Source of the DNA: Acidobacteriota bacterium
Lineage (GTDB): Bacteria; Acidobacteriota; Terriglobia; 20CM-2-55-15
Reading direction: 5' to 3'
Assembly: GCA_022821145.1 (NCBI GenBank)
Contig: JAJEEE010000064.1
Coordinates: 124,001-188,000 of the forward strand
DNA length: 64,000 nt
Numbering within the stretch: the stretch's first letter is position 1; the number at the start of each line of letters is the position of its first letter. The notes under the pieces were generated by a model. The model saw nothing but the letters and a program-made list of their open reading frames with translations. It searched no databases and was not told where the DNA came from. A program made the position numbers and the translations under genes. Shown piece after piece: positions 24,691 to 35,657 of this stretch.

Positions 24691-27600
24691 GGCGGGCGGA
24701 GTCACATCGACGATGTAAAGTTCATTCCCGGCTCCGAAGGCGACGCAGTTCTCGCCGCAGGCCGCCATCGAACCCGCATCGGAAGACGTGACGCCGATGA
24801 CCTTGCTGTCCAACGGCAGTAGCGACGGCGTGTCGAAAGAGCGCAGCGTCAGGTTCGTCCGGTCCGAGCCCGCAACTGCAGACGGCAGATCGAGCCAGAA
24901 TACGCGGTCATCCACCATCGCAACGGGCCCGTTCACTTCAAGGCGGCCAAGAACACGCATCGCCTCGGTATCGATCACGACTCCGGTATCCGCGTATAAC
25001 CGCCCGTGGCTCCACACCATGGATCGCGGCGGGACGTCACCGATGTCCAGCGTGACCGAGGACTCCACGGATACGCCTCCGCTATCGAGCCGCAACGTCT
25101 GAAGCGTCTCCTCCGAGACGCAATACAATTCGGACGAACCCGGCGTCGCCGCGAACGCCGTGCATTCGAACGCCGCGTCCTCGATCGTTGTGGCCCGCTC
25201 GACCCCGCCGTCGAATACGCGGATCGAGGTCGGACCCAGATCCAGGAGCGGCTCTCCCCGCGACGGGTTTCGGCCGAACAGGCGGTCGACGACCACAACC
25301 GATTGCGGCTGCCCTTCGAGCCCGATCAGATCCAGAACGCCGTAGGATTCATCCTGCCGGTCCTCCCTGACGGCGAAGGCCGGAGTCAGTTCGCCCGTTG
25401 CAAGATCCAGAGTTCGAACCGACTCGGATGTAAACGAAAAACCACCGTGAACGACGTTGTCCACCCGGCCGTGACTGAGATGAAGCTGCGAGGCGTCGCC
25501 GCTCAAGACGAGGGTGCGAGGTTCCAAGCCCGCCGGATAGACCGCTTCCAGGTTCCCTGACGCCGGGTCGATCGCAACCACACGGTCACCCATGGCAGCT
25601 TCGCTGTTCGGGGTTGCGGCATAGATCAGACCACGAAGCCGATCGAAACCGAGATCCCGGGTTGCGATATCCACCACCCGCACGCCGGGCGTTTGCGGCA
25701 GAGTCGGCTGCGGTGACGGAATCGGGGGGCCGTCCATCGGAATCGCCGTCGTATCGACCAGAAACACATCGCCGGCGAAACTCCGAATCGCCAATCCGGA
25801 ATCGCCGAGTTGAACCATGCTCTCGAGTGCGTTGCCTCCCGGAAAAATCACTTCATGAACGGCCAGCAAGTCATGCGTTTCCATGTCGAACACCGCGATG
25901 CGTTCGTTCGACGCGAAATAGATCCGGCGTGTGTCGACGATGGGACGGACGACGTCGAACACCCACGACGGGTCCGGAAACGCGAACAGACCCACGACGC
26001 GTGAACGTTCCGGGTCGATCACGCGTCCGCTCGGCACGTAGACCCGGCCATCGACGACGCTCATGTCGCGTTCAAGGATTCCCAGCAGGCCGCCCGCACT
26101 CGACAACCAGCGAACGCCATCGGGAGAAACGGCCATACGCTTGAGTTCGTACAACGGCGCCGCGCCCGCGTATCGAGCACCGTAGAGCATGGCGCCGGAC
26201 GAATCGAACTCCAGGTCGAATAGAGCGTAGTCCAGTCCGATCGGCGCGAACGGCCCTTCGTGGTTGGCGTCGATGCCGCCGGCGGCCGCACCGTCCACGA
26301 AAGCGGCCACGGCGCCATCCCGATAGGACACGGCAAGCATCCCATTCGCACCGACGGCCATGTCAAAGACTTCGGATCGACCCCGCCCGGCCGGGATGGA
26401 AGAAAACTCGAGATCGATATCGTTGCTCGCCAAGTCGATCCTGGCGATCTTCCTCGAGTGTTCGACGAGCGTGTAGGCAACCGATCCGTCGGCGGCCGCC
26501 ACCACCCGGCCGGGAAACAAGCCGGCGAAGACCGTACGTTCGATGCGTCGGGTCGAGGCATCGAGCGTCGCGACCATGTTCTCCATTCCGCCCTCGGTGA
26601 GCGGCCCCATCGTCAACAGGAGACGGTCCGTGCCGGGAACCGCGCTGATCCCGTCCGCTCGAAGATGGAGTTGCTCGATTCCGGGCGCCACCGTCTCGAA
26701 CCGTGGCCATGACGGAAGGTCGGCAAGGTCAACAAGGCGAATCGCGCCATCCATTGCCAACGCGACGGTCGACGGCCCGGCCCCCACGGCGTCGAAACGT
26801 GTCGCGGGATGTGGGCCGAACGCGCCGGTGGCCGGCTTCAACGGCAACGTGTGAGTCAATTGGCCGGTGGATATCGTGAACCGCCAGACACCATCACGCT
26901 GAACGTAGACCACCGTGTCGAGATCGGAAAAGACGACGGGTATGCCGTCGGAACCGAAGCGCCGCAACATCTGCGCGGTATCGGCCGTCCACATCTCTCC
27001 GGCGCTCGTGAACAGGCGGCCGTCATCGTAAATTACGTCGGCCCCCCAATCGTTGAGTCTGATCCGTGTCAGCGGCCGGTCGACGCCAACCCCGCTCGCA
27101 TCGATCCGCATTCTGTAGAACCCGTGCGTATCGTTGCCGGAGACGCTCCGCGTATTGGCGGCATATAGAGAGTCCGGCGCGTCGCCGGGATAGATGCCGG
27201 TCAACTGTAACGCGAGGTCATAGTAGCCGTCCGTGTCGGGCACGAGGTTCTCGAATACCCGAGGGCGCGGAACGCCGCCGTCATAGACGGTCATCCGGCT
27301 GCCGTATATGACGCCGGTCAGAACGCCGGCCACGACCACGCTCTCCGCGGATCCTGGAACCGCAACCAGTCCGGTGGGACTCATGTCCGATCCGGAGAGG
27401 CGAAAGGACTGGACCCGGGTCACGGTGGACAGATCCACCATGCTGACGGATCGGGTACTGGCCGAGAGTGCGAACAGACGGCTGCCGTCGGAACTGAGGG
27501 CCAACCGGTCCGGATCGCTCTCGACCGGAACGATGTCCCGGATAACGCCGGTGCGTGGATCGATCGAGACGACGCTGTTGGCCGTTTCGTTGGCGTTGCC

Positions 27601-28737
27601 CGGGATCGCCGCCCAGATGACGTTGCGATGCTCGTCGAACACGAGATCGGCGGCATGGAGCGGCAACATGACCGCGCCCGATGACTCCGACACCGGGCTC
27701 GGCGGAGGATCGAGCGGCACAGGCTCCAATCCGGAGGTCCGGAACAACACCAGGTCACCGTACGAACTGTGGTAGGTGGCGACACCGTCGTCTCCCCATG
27801 CCCAGGCGATCCCCTCGCAGGCCGCTCGAAGAAAACCGTAGTAGTCGTCCTCCGGCCAGGTCACGTCGGCCGTCTCGAGTCGCACGAATCTTCCGGTGGC
27901 GTATCGTGCGACCTTCCCCGCGACGCGGGTGCCTTCGGCGATCAGGACACCGCCGGCGGCGTCCGGCCCCAACACGCAACCCCCATCGGGTACGTTGACC
28001 CGGCCGGTCACGCTTTCGCGTTCGACGTCGAATACGGCGCCGCCCCAGTGGACATCCCGTCCGACGGCCAGATTGCCGTTCCACACCGGCTTGCCGAACG
28101 TTGGCGGGATCGTGAACGAAGCGGCCGCTTCCAGACCGGAGGCGAAGTCGAACCGGTAAACGTTCCCGACTCCCAAGCCGAAAACAGCTCCGTCACCCGG
28201 CCTCGAATGAAAGGAACCGACGTCGATCGCGATGCGGCCCCGCTGGGTCTGGTCCCGATAGAGCGCGACATCTTCCCCACGCAATAGCCACGGAACGCCG
28301 CCCGGAGGCGCAAATACGTTCCGCGCCATCAGCACATGGTCCGGCCGCCCCGGCGGCACGATCAACGCCGTGGGCTTCAGACCCGCCCCCAGCACGATCT
28401 CGAGGTCGAGGGCGTTGTCGTCAAGTCGGTACCTCTGGACGACACCGCGGGTTTCGAGGGCGGCATAGAGGTACCGGCCGTCGTCGGACACGGCGGCCGT
28501 GCGGACGCCTTCGCCCTCCGACACGGTCCGCTCCACCGTCCCGGTGTCCGGGTTTACCATCACGATCCCTGTCTCCGTGCTCACGAACAGTCGTGATCGC
28601 GTCGCGTCCCAGACAACGTCTCGAACGCCCCGGATCGGGGTCATCGTGGGGACGATCACGCCTTGCCCGAACGCCGCCGCAACCCAAATCAGAAGCGCGG
28701 AAAGCGCTTTCAGGCAATGTCGCGGCCGAACGTTCAT
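23254..28737 (-). CDS. Giant secreted beta-propeller protein with the same C-terminal module
   Basis: 1827 residues from ATG 28737, chosen because a signal peptide follows directly (CLKALSALLIWVAAAFGQG). Residues 25 to about 1345 are repeated blades of the type VRDVVWDATRSRLFVSTETG, TGTVERTVSEGEGVRTAAVS, PRTGVIRDIVPVESDPDRLA and DRLRGLIYAATPNSEAAMGD, similar to YVTN/NHL-like or lactonase-like propellers. Residues 1350-1827 carry the duplicated module shared with the convergent gene (GYGRVQTG, LVSEAGVPAS, FPHFAAGGGWTTQVILINPT). No clear ribosome-binding site precedes the start. It is likely exported to the periplasm or surface; substrate and function are unknown. Confidence 0.75.
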   Translation of the reverse strand: MNVRPRHCLKALSALLIWVAAAFGQGVIVPTMTPIRGVRDVVWDATRSRLFVSTETGIVMVNPDTGTVERTVSEGEGVRTAAVSDDGRYLYAALETRGVVQRYRLDDNALDLEIVLGAGLKPTALIVPPGRPDHVLMARNVFAPPGGVPWLLRGEDVALYRDQTQRGRIAIDVGSFHSRPGDGAVFGLGVGNVYRFDFASGLEAAASFTIPPTFGKPVWNGNLAVGRDVHWGGAVFDVERESVTGRVNVPDGGCVLGPDAAGGVLIAEGTRVAGKVARYATGRFVRLETADVTWPEDDYYGFLRAACEGIAWAWGDDGVATYHSSYGDLVLFRTSGLEPVPLDPPPSPVSESSGAVMLPLHAADLVFDEHRNVIWAAIPGNANETANSVVSIDPRTGVIRDIVPVESDPDRLALSSDGSRLFALSASTRSVSMVDLSTVTRVQSFRLSGSDMSPTGLVAVPGSAESVVVAGVLTGVIYGSRMTVYDGGVPRPRVFENLVPDTDGYYDLALQLTGIYPGDAPDSLYAANTRSVSGNDTHGFYRMRIDASGVGVDRPLTRIRLNDWGADVIYDDGRLFTSAGEMWTADTAQMLRRFGSDGIPVVFSDLDTVVYVQRDGVWRFTISTGQLTHTLPLKPATGAFGPHPATRFDAVGAGPSTVALAMDGAIRLVDLADLPSWPRFETVAPGIEQLHLRADGISAVPGTDRLLLTMGPLTEGGMENMVATLDASTRRIERTVFAGLFPGRVVAAADGSVAYTLVEHSRKIARIDLASNDIDLEFSSIPAGRGRSEVFDMAVGANGMLAVSYRDGAVAAFVDGAAAGGIDANHEGPFAPIGLDYALFDLEFDSSGAMLYGARYAGAAPLYELKRMAVSPDGVRWLSSAGGLLGILERDMSVVDGRVYVPSGRVIDPERSRVVGLFAFPDPSWVFDVVRPIVDTRRIYFASNERIAVFDMETHDLLAVHEVIFPGGNALESMVQLGDSGLAIRSFAGDVFLVDTTAIPMDGPPIPSPQPTLPQTPGVRVVDIATRDLGFDRLRGLIYAATPNSEAAMGDRVVAIDPASGNLEAVYPAGLEPRTLVLSGDASQLHLSHGRVDNVVHGGFSFTSESVRTLDLATGELTPAFAVREDRQDESYGVLDLIGLEGQPQSVVVVDRLFGRNPSRGEPLLDLGPTSIRVFDGGVERATTIEDAAFECTAFAATPGSSELYCVSEETLQTLRLDSGGVSVESSVTLDIGDVPPRSMVWSHGRLYADTGVVIDTEAMRVLGRLEVNGPVAMVDDRVFWLDLPSAVAGSDRTNLTLRSFDTPSLLPLDSKVIGVTSSDAGSMAACGENCVAFGAGNELYIVDVTPPAPGALTRFSVPGGGGISLAPQGASPALRAGYGRVQTGVGATAPAGLAIIGFRMNGILVSEAGVPASAPVTEGRIFAEIDGPVRTGLALANPNDTAANVAFYFTDGDSVDFGHGRLSLGPRAQMARFLDDAPFDSGNAMRGTFTFSSDVPVAGMALRGFTNERSEFLMTTLPVGPLTAGPADTVYFPHFAAGGGWTTQVILINPTHAPIAGNVRFLGPGSATEAAAPATLTLADGRNGSTFPYSIPPRSATRLRTSDPAGLLQVGSVRVAPESGQTPPSGVSIFAFHKDGMTVSEAGVPASTSGDAFRVHVEARGTFGQPHSVTSGIAVTNTSSTPTTVSLELTDLDGNPAGLPESFTIPGSGHVARSIDQFFPALTTPFSGVLRIASSASGIAVVGLRLTINQRHDIVVTTTPPADENAAPAESDLFFPHLVDSGGWSTQFILFSRSAGRTTNGLIRFTGQDGQPLELFAAPTTVPASP

Positions 28738-28937
28738 CGTCTGCGTCGTGGTCGTGGAACCGGATTTCCTTTCGAACCGTTCGAGCATCGACAGGGTAGA
28801 CGATCGACGGCCGCGGTGAGCGGGCATTCGGACCGCCGCCACCCTTGCGATCGAGGAAGCCATCTCGGAGATCCCGCATCGTTGGGGGGCGGCGCCGGCG
28901 AACACTCGACCTGGGGGGACGTGCAAGGCGGGCTGAA

Positions 28938-29009
<72 letters not shown>

Positions 29010-29114
29010 ACACCGACTCCGCGGGGCGCGTCCGCGCCGCGCCGGTTTCAGCGCCGATTCAGATTAGCAAAGGGCCTGGCAAAAATCCACCGGACCGCGG
29101 GCGCGGCGCGGCCT

Positions 29115-29363
29115 TCACGTCCTCAGGCGCGCCACCGTCGAACCGCGGTCGGGCCGGTCGTGGTACTCGACGACGTCCGGGTGCTTCGCCAGCACGGAAT
29201 GGACGATGCCGCGCGCGACGCCGATTCCGCGGCCATGGATGATCCGCACCTCGCCGAACCCTTTTCGCACGGCCTGGTCGAGGTACTCCTCGACGACGGC
29301 CTTGAAGTCTCTGGGCTGGAACGCGTGCAGGTCGATCGTGTCCTCGATCGGCACCTCATGCAT
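29115..29363 (-). CDS. Small Smr-domain protein
   Basis: 82 residues from ATG 29363. IDLHAFQPRDFKAVVEEYLD is the Smr domain's first strand and helix with the DLH motif. GFGEVRIIHGRGIGVARGIV contains the characteristic HGRGxG loop and is followed by LRT at the end. Stand-alone Smr proteins are thought to bind or nick nucleic acid and some act in ribosome rescue or recombination. Its start faces miaB with only 22 bases between the two start codons, and both share one promoter core. Confidence 0.85.
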   Translation of the reverse strand: MHEVPIEDTIDLHAFQPRDFKAVVEEYLDQAVRKGFGEVRIIHGRGIGVARGIVHSVLAKHPDVVEYHDRPDRGSTVARLRT

Positions 29364-29385
29364 TCCTGGTATTCTATGGCGTCCG
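29364..29385. promoter_or_regulatory. Bidirectional promoter with overlapping -10 boxes between smr and miaB
   Basis: The symmetric core TATTCTA (29370-29376) reads TATTCT on the plus strand, preceded by TGn as an extended -10, 10 bases before the miaB ATG. It reads TAGAAT on the minus strand, 7 bases before the smr ATG. Both transcripts would begin at or within a few bases of their start codons. Confidence 0.55.
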
Positions 29386-30681
<1,296 letters not shown>

Positions 30682-30753
30682 CGGGCGGCAGTCTGTCGAC
30701 TCATCGGATCGTCTTCGTGGGCTGCGCGCACCGCTGCGGCCATAGCCGTGACG

Positions 30754-31185
30754 ATGAGCTTGTCATCGATACTCACGGCCGTGCCGTTGGGCCTCTACTT
30801 CTACTTCGATAGCGCGTCCTTTTCAGGCGCGGAGCCGGTCGCTGTTTCGACGTCGGTAGCCGTAGCGATGGCGGTCGCCTTGGCGGGCGGATTGACAGGT
30901 TGGGTGCGCTTCCTCCGGACATGCCGGCGACTGAAGGTGGCAGGCTTCGAGCCCGCAAGGAGTTGGGGTAGACGCTTTCAGTGGTTCTTGACGGGTTTCC
31001 TTGTCGTCCTCTCGGTTGAAACGCTCATCGTGAGCTGGATGGGCTGGTCCTGGAACGATGTGCCGGGCAGCGCTCCGATGTTCGGAGGCCTCGCATTCGC
31101 ATTGATCGGACAACACTTGGGCCCGATCTCGACACCGGACGAAATCGAGAGACCGACAAGTCTCTTCGATCGGGGCCGACGGTAA
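30754..31185 (+). CDS. Small membrane protein, unknown
   Basis: 143 residues from ATG 30754 (a GTG at 30748 is also possible). Hydrophobic stretches SILTAVPLGLYFYF, VAVAMAVALAGGLTGWVRFL, FLTGFLVVLSVETLIVSWMG and FGGLAFALIGQHLG suggest three or four membrane spans with a basic loop (RTCRRLKVAGFEPARSWGRRF). It resembles no family I can name and has no strong ribosome-binding site. It is kept because its reading frame is open and membrane-like, and no better gene occupies the stretch. Confidence 0.4.
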   Translation: MSLSSILTAVPLGLYFYFDSASFSGAEPVAVSTSVAVAMAVALAGGLTGWVRFLRTCRRLKVAGFEPARSWGRRFQWFLTGFLVVLSVETLIVSWMGWSWNDVPGSAPMFGGLAFALIGQHLGPISTPDEIERPTSLFDRGRR

Positions 31186-31219
31186 CGCCGGAAGGACCTC
31201 AGGCTTTGGGGCCCGCCCG

Positions 31220-32158
31220 TCAACGCGCAGCGGCGGAATGCTGGACCGTAGCCCCGGTCATTACGACGTTGCCCCCCGCGTCCACCTGGAATCCTCCCTC
31301 GGGCATGGCGGCGCCATCGTGGTCGCGGAAGTAGAGGGGGAGTCCCTCCGCAAAGTTGAGCGGGAAATCCAGCGGGTCCTGCCGTTGATGGTGAATGTGG
31401 ATGTGCGGCTCGCTCGTGTTGCCGGAGTTGCCGCAGGCGCCGATGGGTTCCCCTTCCTCCACTTCGCCGCCGGCTTCCACCTCGACGCTCCCCGTCTGCA
31501 GGTGCGCAATGACCAGGTAGGTTCCGCCCTCGAGACGCAGTACGACGGTGTTGCCCGTCGGATTCTCCAGGTCGTTGCTGGTCCGCCCCGGCGGGTGGTC
31601 CGGCGCGCCGTCCGTCGCATGATGGACGCGACCCGAAACGGGCGCGACGACGGGCGTCCCGTAACAACCGTAGTCGTCCAGGTTCTCCGAACCGTGCACC
31701 GCCGGCTCGACGACCAGATCATAGGCCCAACGCTGGTCCGGCGTTGCCGCGTGATAGTAGTTGGTCGCCAACCGGTCGCCTCCCCACAAGACCCGCAACC
31801 GCTCGTTCGAAGGCAGGCGGACGGTGGCCGCCGGCTCCGCCCTCTCCAGGCTGTAGGGGAAGGCAATCGTCAGCAGGCCAAACCCCCATAGGGCCGGCCA
31901 AAGCCCGAACAGGGCCAGCGCCAGCGTGGCCCACATGGGGCGGCTGAACCTGCGCTTGCGGATTCCATGGACAGCCAGCGCGAGCAGGGACAGCGGCGCG
32001 AGCAATTGCCCCACGCTGATCAGGAGCACCCAGCCCAAAGCGGCCGCCAGGCCGCCCGACAGAAACAGGCTCCACGACCCGACCAGCGCGAGGAAGAGCC
32101 CGGCGGGCAGGGTCCAGCGCAGAACGGATCGCAATCGCGTGCGAGGCTGTGCGGTCAT
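31220..32158 (-). CDS. Membrane-anchored M23-family metallopeptidase
   Basis: 312 residues from ATG 32158. Three to four N-terminal membrane segments (WTLPAGLFLALVGSWSLFL, LGWVLLISVGQLLAPLSLLA, MWATLALALFGLWPALWG) precede an extracytoplasmic M23 domain. WAYDLVVE holds the first-strand Asp zinc ligand position, GTPVVAPVSGRVHHATDG and LVIAHLQTGSVEVEAGG follow, and GNSGNTSEPHIHIHHQ holds the HxH zinc ligands. M23 enzymes cut peptide cross-links in peptidoglycan. The polytopic anchor is less common than a single helix. Together with the nearby PBP4-type enzyme it suggests local wall remodelling. Confidence 0.85.
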   Translation of the reverse strand: MTAQPRTRLRSVLRWTLPAGLFLALVGSWSLFLSGGLAAALGWVLLISVGQLLAPLSLLALAVHGIRKRRFSRPMWATLALALFGLWPALWGFGLLTIAFPYSLERAEPAATVRLPSNERLRVLWGGDRLATNYYHAATPDQRWAYDLVVEPAVHGSENLDDYGCYGTPVVAPVSGRVHHATDGAPDHPPGRTSNDLENPTGNTVVLRLEGGTYLVIAHLQTGSVEVEAGGEVEEGEPIGACGNSGNTSEPHIHIHHQRQDPLDFPLNFAEGLPLYFRDHDGAAMPEGGFQVDAGGNVVMTGATVQHSAAAR

Positions 32159-32282
32159 GTCTCGCACGGTATTCTGCCACGGACAGGCCAACCCCAGCGC
32201 ACCGCGTTCAATGCGATTGCGACCGCGAAACCCTGGATCGGTTGCCGACGTGCTTGGGGGACCGCCTTTCGTTCGGGGGTGA

Positions 32283-32874
<592 letters not shown>

Positions 32875-33060
32875 GCCGGCCTCACAGCAGCAGTCGAACG
32901 GCATTGTCTCGGTCTGTTGCTCACATTGACGGGCTCGGGCGCCTGGATATCGCCTCCAGCCTATTCGCGTTTGGGCAACTGGAAATCCCTTCATCGCGGA
33001 AGGGGGCGGAAGACGCAGCGAACGTGTGCGTGTCGCGCCGCGAACGACCGCGACGCCCTC

Positions 33061-33975
33061 TCAGATCTCGATTTCCTGGAGGTCCCGCGCGATCGTGATG
33101 TTCTCGTAGACGGGGCGGGCGGCGTCGGCGATCTTCTTGACCTGCTTGCGGTCGTAGCGGCTGCTGAAGTGCGTGGCGATCAGCCGGTCCGTACCCGCCT
33201 CGCGGGCCACCCGCGCGGCGTCCTCCATCGTCGAGTGCTTCCGCTCCCGCGCCATGGCCACGCCGTCGGGCCCGAACGTCGTCTCGTGAATCAGCACGGT
33301 CGCATCGCCGGCCAGGGCGATGGAGCGCTCGGAGAACTGCGTGTCCAGGCAGTAGGCGATCGACTTCCCCGGACGCGCCGGCCCCAGCACGTCGCCGGGA
33401 CGGATCGTTCGCCCGTCGTCCAGCGTCACCGGATGCCCGTTCTGCAGCTTGCCGTAGAGCGGACCGCGGGGGATTCCCAACGCCTCGGCCCGCTCCAGGT
33501 CGAAGACGCCGGGCCGGGGCTTTTCCTGGAACCGCCACCCGAGGCAGAAGATGGAATGGTCCAGCGGCATGGCGTCGACGTGGAACTCCGTCTCGTCGAG
33601 CACGCGCCCGCGGAACCCGCGCGGGAACTCCCTGACCGTCACCGGGTAGTTGAGCTTCAGGCTCGTCGTCCGGAACGACGCGTGCAGGAACGTCAGCAGG
33701 CCCTGGGGACCGAAGACGTTGAGCGGCGCCTCCCGGTTGTCCAGGTGCATCGTGCTCATCAGGCCATTGACGCCGTAGAGATGATCGCCGTGCAGGTGAC
33801 CGATGAAGATCGAGTGGATCCGGTTGCGCCGGATGCCCGAACGCATGAGCTGCAACTGCGTGCCCTCCCCGCAGTCGAACAGAAAGACGTCGCCTTCCCG
33901 GATCAACGCGGTCGAGGACAGGCCGCGATAGAGCGTGGGAACGGCCGAGCTGGTGCCGAGCGTCACGATCTTCAT
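33061..33975 (-). CDS. rnz: Ribonuclease Z (tRNA 3'-processing endonuclease)
   Basis: 304 residues from ATG 33975. KIVTLGTSSAVPTLYRGLSS is the N-terminal signature of tRNase Z. FIGHLHGDHLYGVNGLMSTM is the HxHxDH zinc motif of the metallo-beta-lactamase fold, further ligands lie in LIHETTFGPD and TDRLIATHFSSRYD, and AIALAGDATV contributes the bridging Asp. It cuts the 3' trailer from pre-tRNAs, which matters here because the tRNA-Asn gene lacks an encoded CCA. A TAATCT with TGn lies 9 bases before the ATG. Confidence 0.93.
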   Translation of the reverse strand: MKIVTLGTSSAVPTLYRGLSSTALIREGDVFLFDCGEGTQLQLMRSGIRRNRIHSIFIGHLHGDHLYGVNGLMSTMHLDNREAPLNVFGPQGLLTFLHASFRTTSLKLNYPVTVREFPRGFRGRVLDETEFHVDAMPLDHSIFCLGWRFQEKPRPGVFDLERAEALGIPRGPLYGKLQNGHPVTLDDGRTIRPGDVLGPARPGKSIAYCLDTQFSERSIALAGDATVLIHETTFGPDGVAMARERKHSTMEDAARVAREAGTDRLIATHFSSRYDRKQVKKIADAARPVYENITIARDLQEIEI

Positions 33976-33984
33976 GGACAATCG

Positions 33985-33990
33985 AGATTA
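33985..33990 (-). promoter_or_regulatory. Candidate extended -10 box of rnz
   Basis: TGCTAATCT on the minus strand is an extended -10 (TGn plus TAATCT) ending 9 bases before the rnz ATG, consistent with a nearly leaderless message. Confidence 0.45.
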
Positions 33991-34173
33991 GCAGTCCGCG
34001 GGGTCCGGGCGCCAGAGGACGTGAACGTCGAGACGGTGGTTCAAGGGAAGTCCGCCCGCAGGTCGCACACGGTCTCCGTGGTGAGCGGCGGGAGTTTTTC
34101 GGGCGCGGCCGGCGTCCCGGTCATCACCGGACGAACATGGCCGGCATGGACAACCGCCGGTTACACGGCGCGT

Positions 34174-35367
34174 CTAGCTCGCCGTCCGGTGGGCGCGGGC
34201 GTCGAAGTCGGCGCGTCCGCCGTATTCGTCGATCAGGTCCCGGATGAACGCGTCCTGGAAACGCCGGTACTGGAGAACCGGCCCGGTCCGATTGAAGACC
34301 GCGAAGAGCAGGGGTCCGCGATCCTGTGTATAGACGATGCCGGCCAGCGTGCTGACGCCGTCGTCGGCCCGCACCAGCGTGCCCGTCTTGGCCACGACGG
34401 CCCCGCGGTACGAAGCGTTGTTGAAGCGCAGCCGCGTGGTTCCCGAGTCGACGCCCGCGACCGGCATCACGTCTTCAAGGCGCATGCCGGCCCCGTCGAG
34501 CAAACGCGCCAGTTGCCGCAGGATCCGGACGGCGCCTTCGGGCGTCATCCGGCCCCGGCCCAGCCCCGACGCCCGTCCGACACGGACATCGCCGGCCTGG
34601 AGTCCGACCTCTTCGATGAGATACGCCTCCAGCGCCCGGCGGCCGCCGACGGCCTCGCCCAGCCGGTCGGCCGTGGGATTGTCGCTGCGCGCGTTCTGGT
34701 CGAATACGATCTCGGACAGCGGGGAGGACCACCGGCGCACGATCTCGGCGCCTCGCGGCTCGCCGTACCGCACTTCGGCGGGGACACGGACACCCGCACG
34801 CGCCAGCGTCCGGACCACATGGCTCGCGACACGGTCGCGCCGATGGAGGTTGCCGACCGTGAACGTCCCGGCGATCACGAGCGCCCCGTCGACGCGGCGG
34901 ATGCCGGCCTGGGTCACGGCGCGCGCCATGCGGGTCAACTCGGCGGTTCCCATCTCCGGGTCGCCGTCCCCGGCCAGGACCAGTTCGCCGTGGAGCGTTC
35001 CGCCATCGACGGAGCCTTCGATGAGGAATGCCGTCTCGAAACGGTGGCCGGGGCCGAAGCGGTCCAGCGCGGCCAGCGTCACCGCCGTCTTCATGACCGA
35101 TGCCGGATTGAAGGTATCGCCGCCGAAATGGTCGGCGTAGATGACGTCGCCCTGAAGCGACTCCACCCGGACGCCCTGATCGGCGGCGTCGAGTCCGCGG
35201 CCGGTGAGCACGTCCAGGTAGTCTCCCACGGCCCCCGTCTCGACCCGGACGGGCCGGCGGATGTCGGCGAGAAGGGCCGTGGACTCGTCGGTCGGGCTGG
35301 GCCAGCCGAGTACCGCGGCCAACAGGAGCAAACAGACGAGACGCCTCGTAATGGACTTCATGCTCAT
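34174..35367 (-). CDS. D-alanyl-D-alanine carboxypeptidase/endopeptidase, PBP4 (S13) type
   Basis: 397 residues with a signal peptide (LVCLLLLAAVLGWPSPTD). The three penicillin-binding motifs are in order: PASVMKTAVT (SxxK), SDNPTAD (SxN) and VVAKTGTLV (KTG). LVLAGDGDPEM and GALVIAGTF belong to the S13-specific insertion. It trims or cuts peptidoglycan stem peptides in the periplasm. At 397 residues it is shorter than the usual 450-480 of DacB, with a reduced insertion between SxxK and SxN. An alternative ATG two codons downstream is equally possible. Confidence 0.88.
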   Translation of the reverse strand: MSMKSITRRLVCLLLLAAVLGWPSPTDESTALLADIRRPVRVETGAVGDYLDVLTGRGLDAADQGVRVESLQGDVIYADHFGGDTFNPASVMKTAVTLAALDRFGPGHRFETAFLIEGSVDGGTLHGELVLAGDGDPEMGTAELTRMARAVTQAGIRRVDGALVIAGTFTVGNLHRRDRVASHVVRTLARAGVRVPAEVRYGEPRGAEIVRRWSSPLSEIVFDQNARSDNPTADRLGEAVGGRRALEAYLIEEVGLQAGDVRVGRASGLGRGRMTPEGAVRILRQLARLLDGAGMRLEDVMPVAGVDSGTTRLRFNNASYRGAVVAKTGTLVRADDGVSTLAGIVYTQDRGPLLFAVFNRTGPVLQYRRFQDAFIRDLIDEYGGRADFDARAHRTAS

Positions 35368-35598
35368 CGCCCGCGGCGGGCCCGGCGCCGGCCGATCGTC
35401 CGGCCAACCCGTCCCACGCCCGCGAACGACCGTATTCTGCCAGAACTGCGCGCGCGAAAAAACACAAAAGACTCACGCGACGGCCCCCGGGGCGGCCCGT
35501 ACGACGGAACCGGCGGAGACGCGCCCCGTCAACGCGTCAAGCCATTTGGAATCAAGTTGTTCTGCGGCTACGGGCCGGGGCCGTACCGGGCCCCCGTC

Positions 35599-35626
35599 TT
35601 GACTTTGGGCGCCGCCTTCATATAAG
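35599..35626 (+). promoter_or_regulatory. Probable sigma-70-type promoter of the basic TPR gene
   Basis: TTGACT (35599-35604) and TATAAG (35621-35626) with a 16-base spacer lie 31 bases before the ATG at 35658. This is the same box and spacer arrangement as at 15046-15073. Confidence 0.55.
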
Positions 35627-35657
35627 TTCCGACTCGATACGCGCTCAGGCGGACCCC

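Noticed and set aside
33976-34173. Possible extra gene between rnz and the PBP4-type gene
   Set aside because: Short open frames exist but none has a ribosome-binding site, recognisable motif or sensible composition.
32917-35625. A 902-residue open frame on the plus strand opposite rnz and the PBP4-type gene
   Set aside because: It is antisense to two genes with clear catalytic motifs, and the translated sequence has no recognisable domain.
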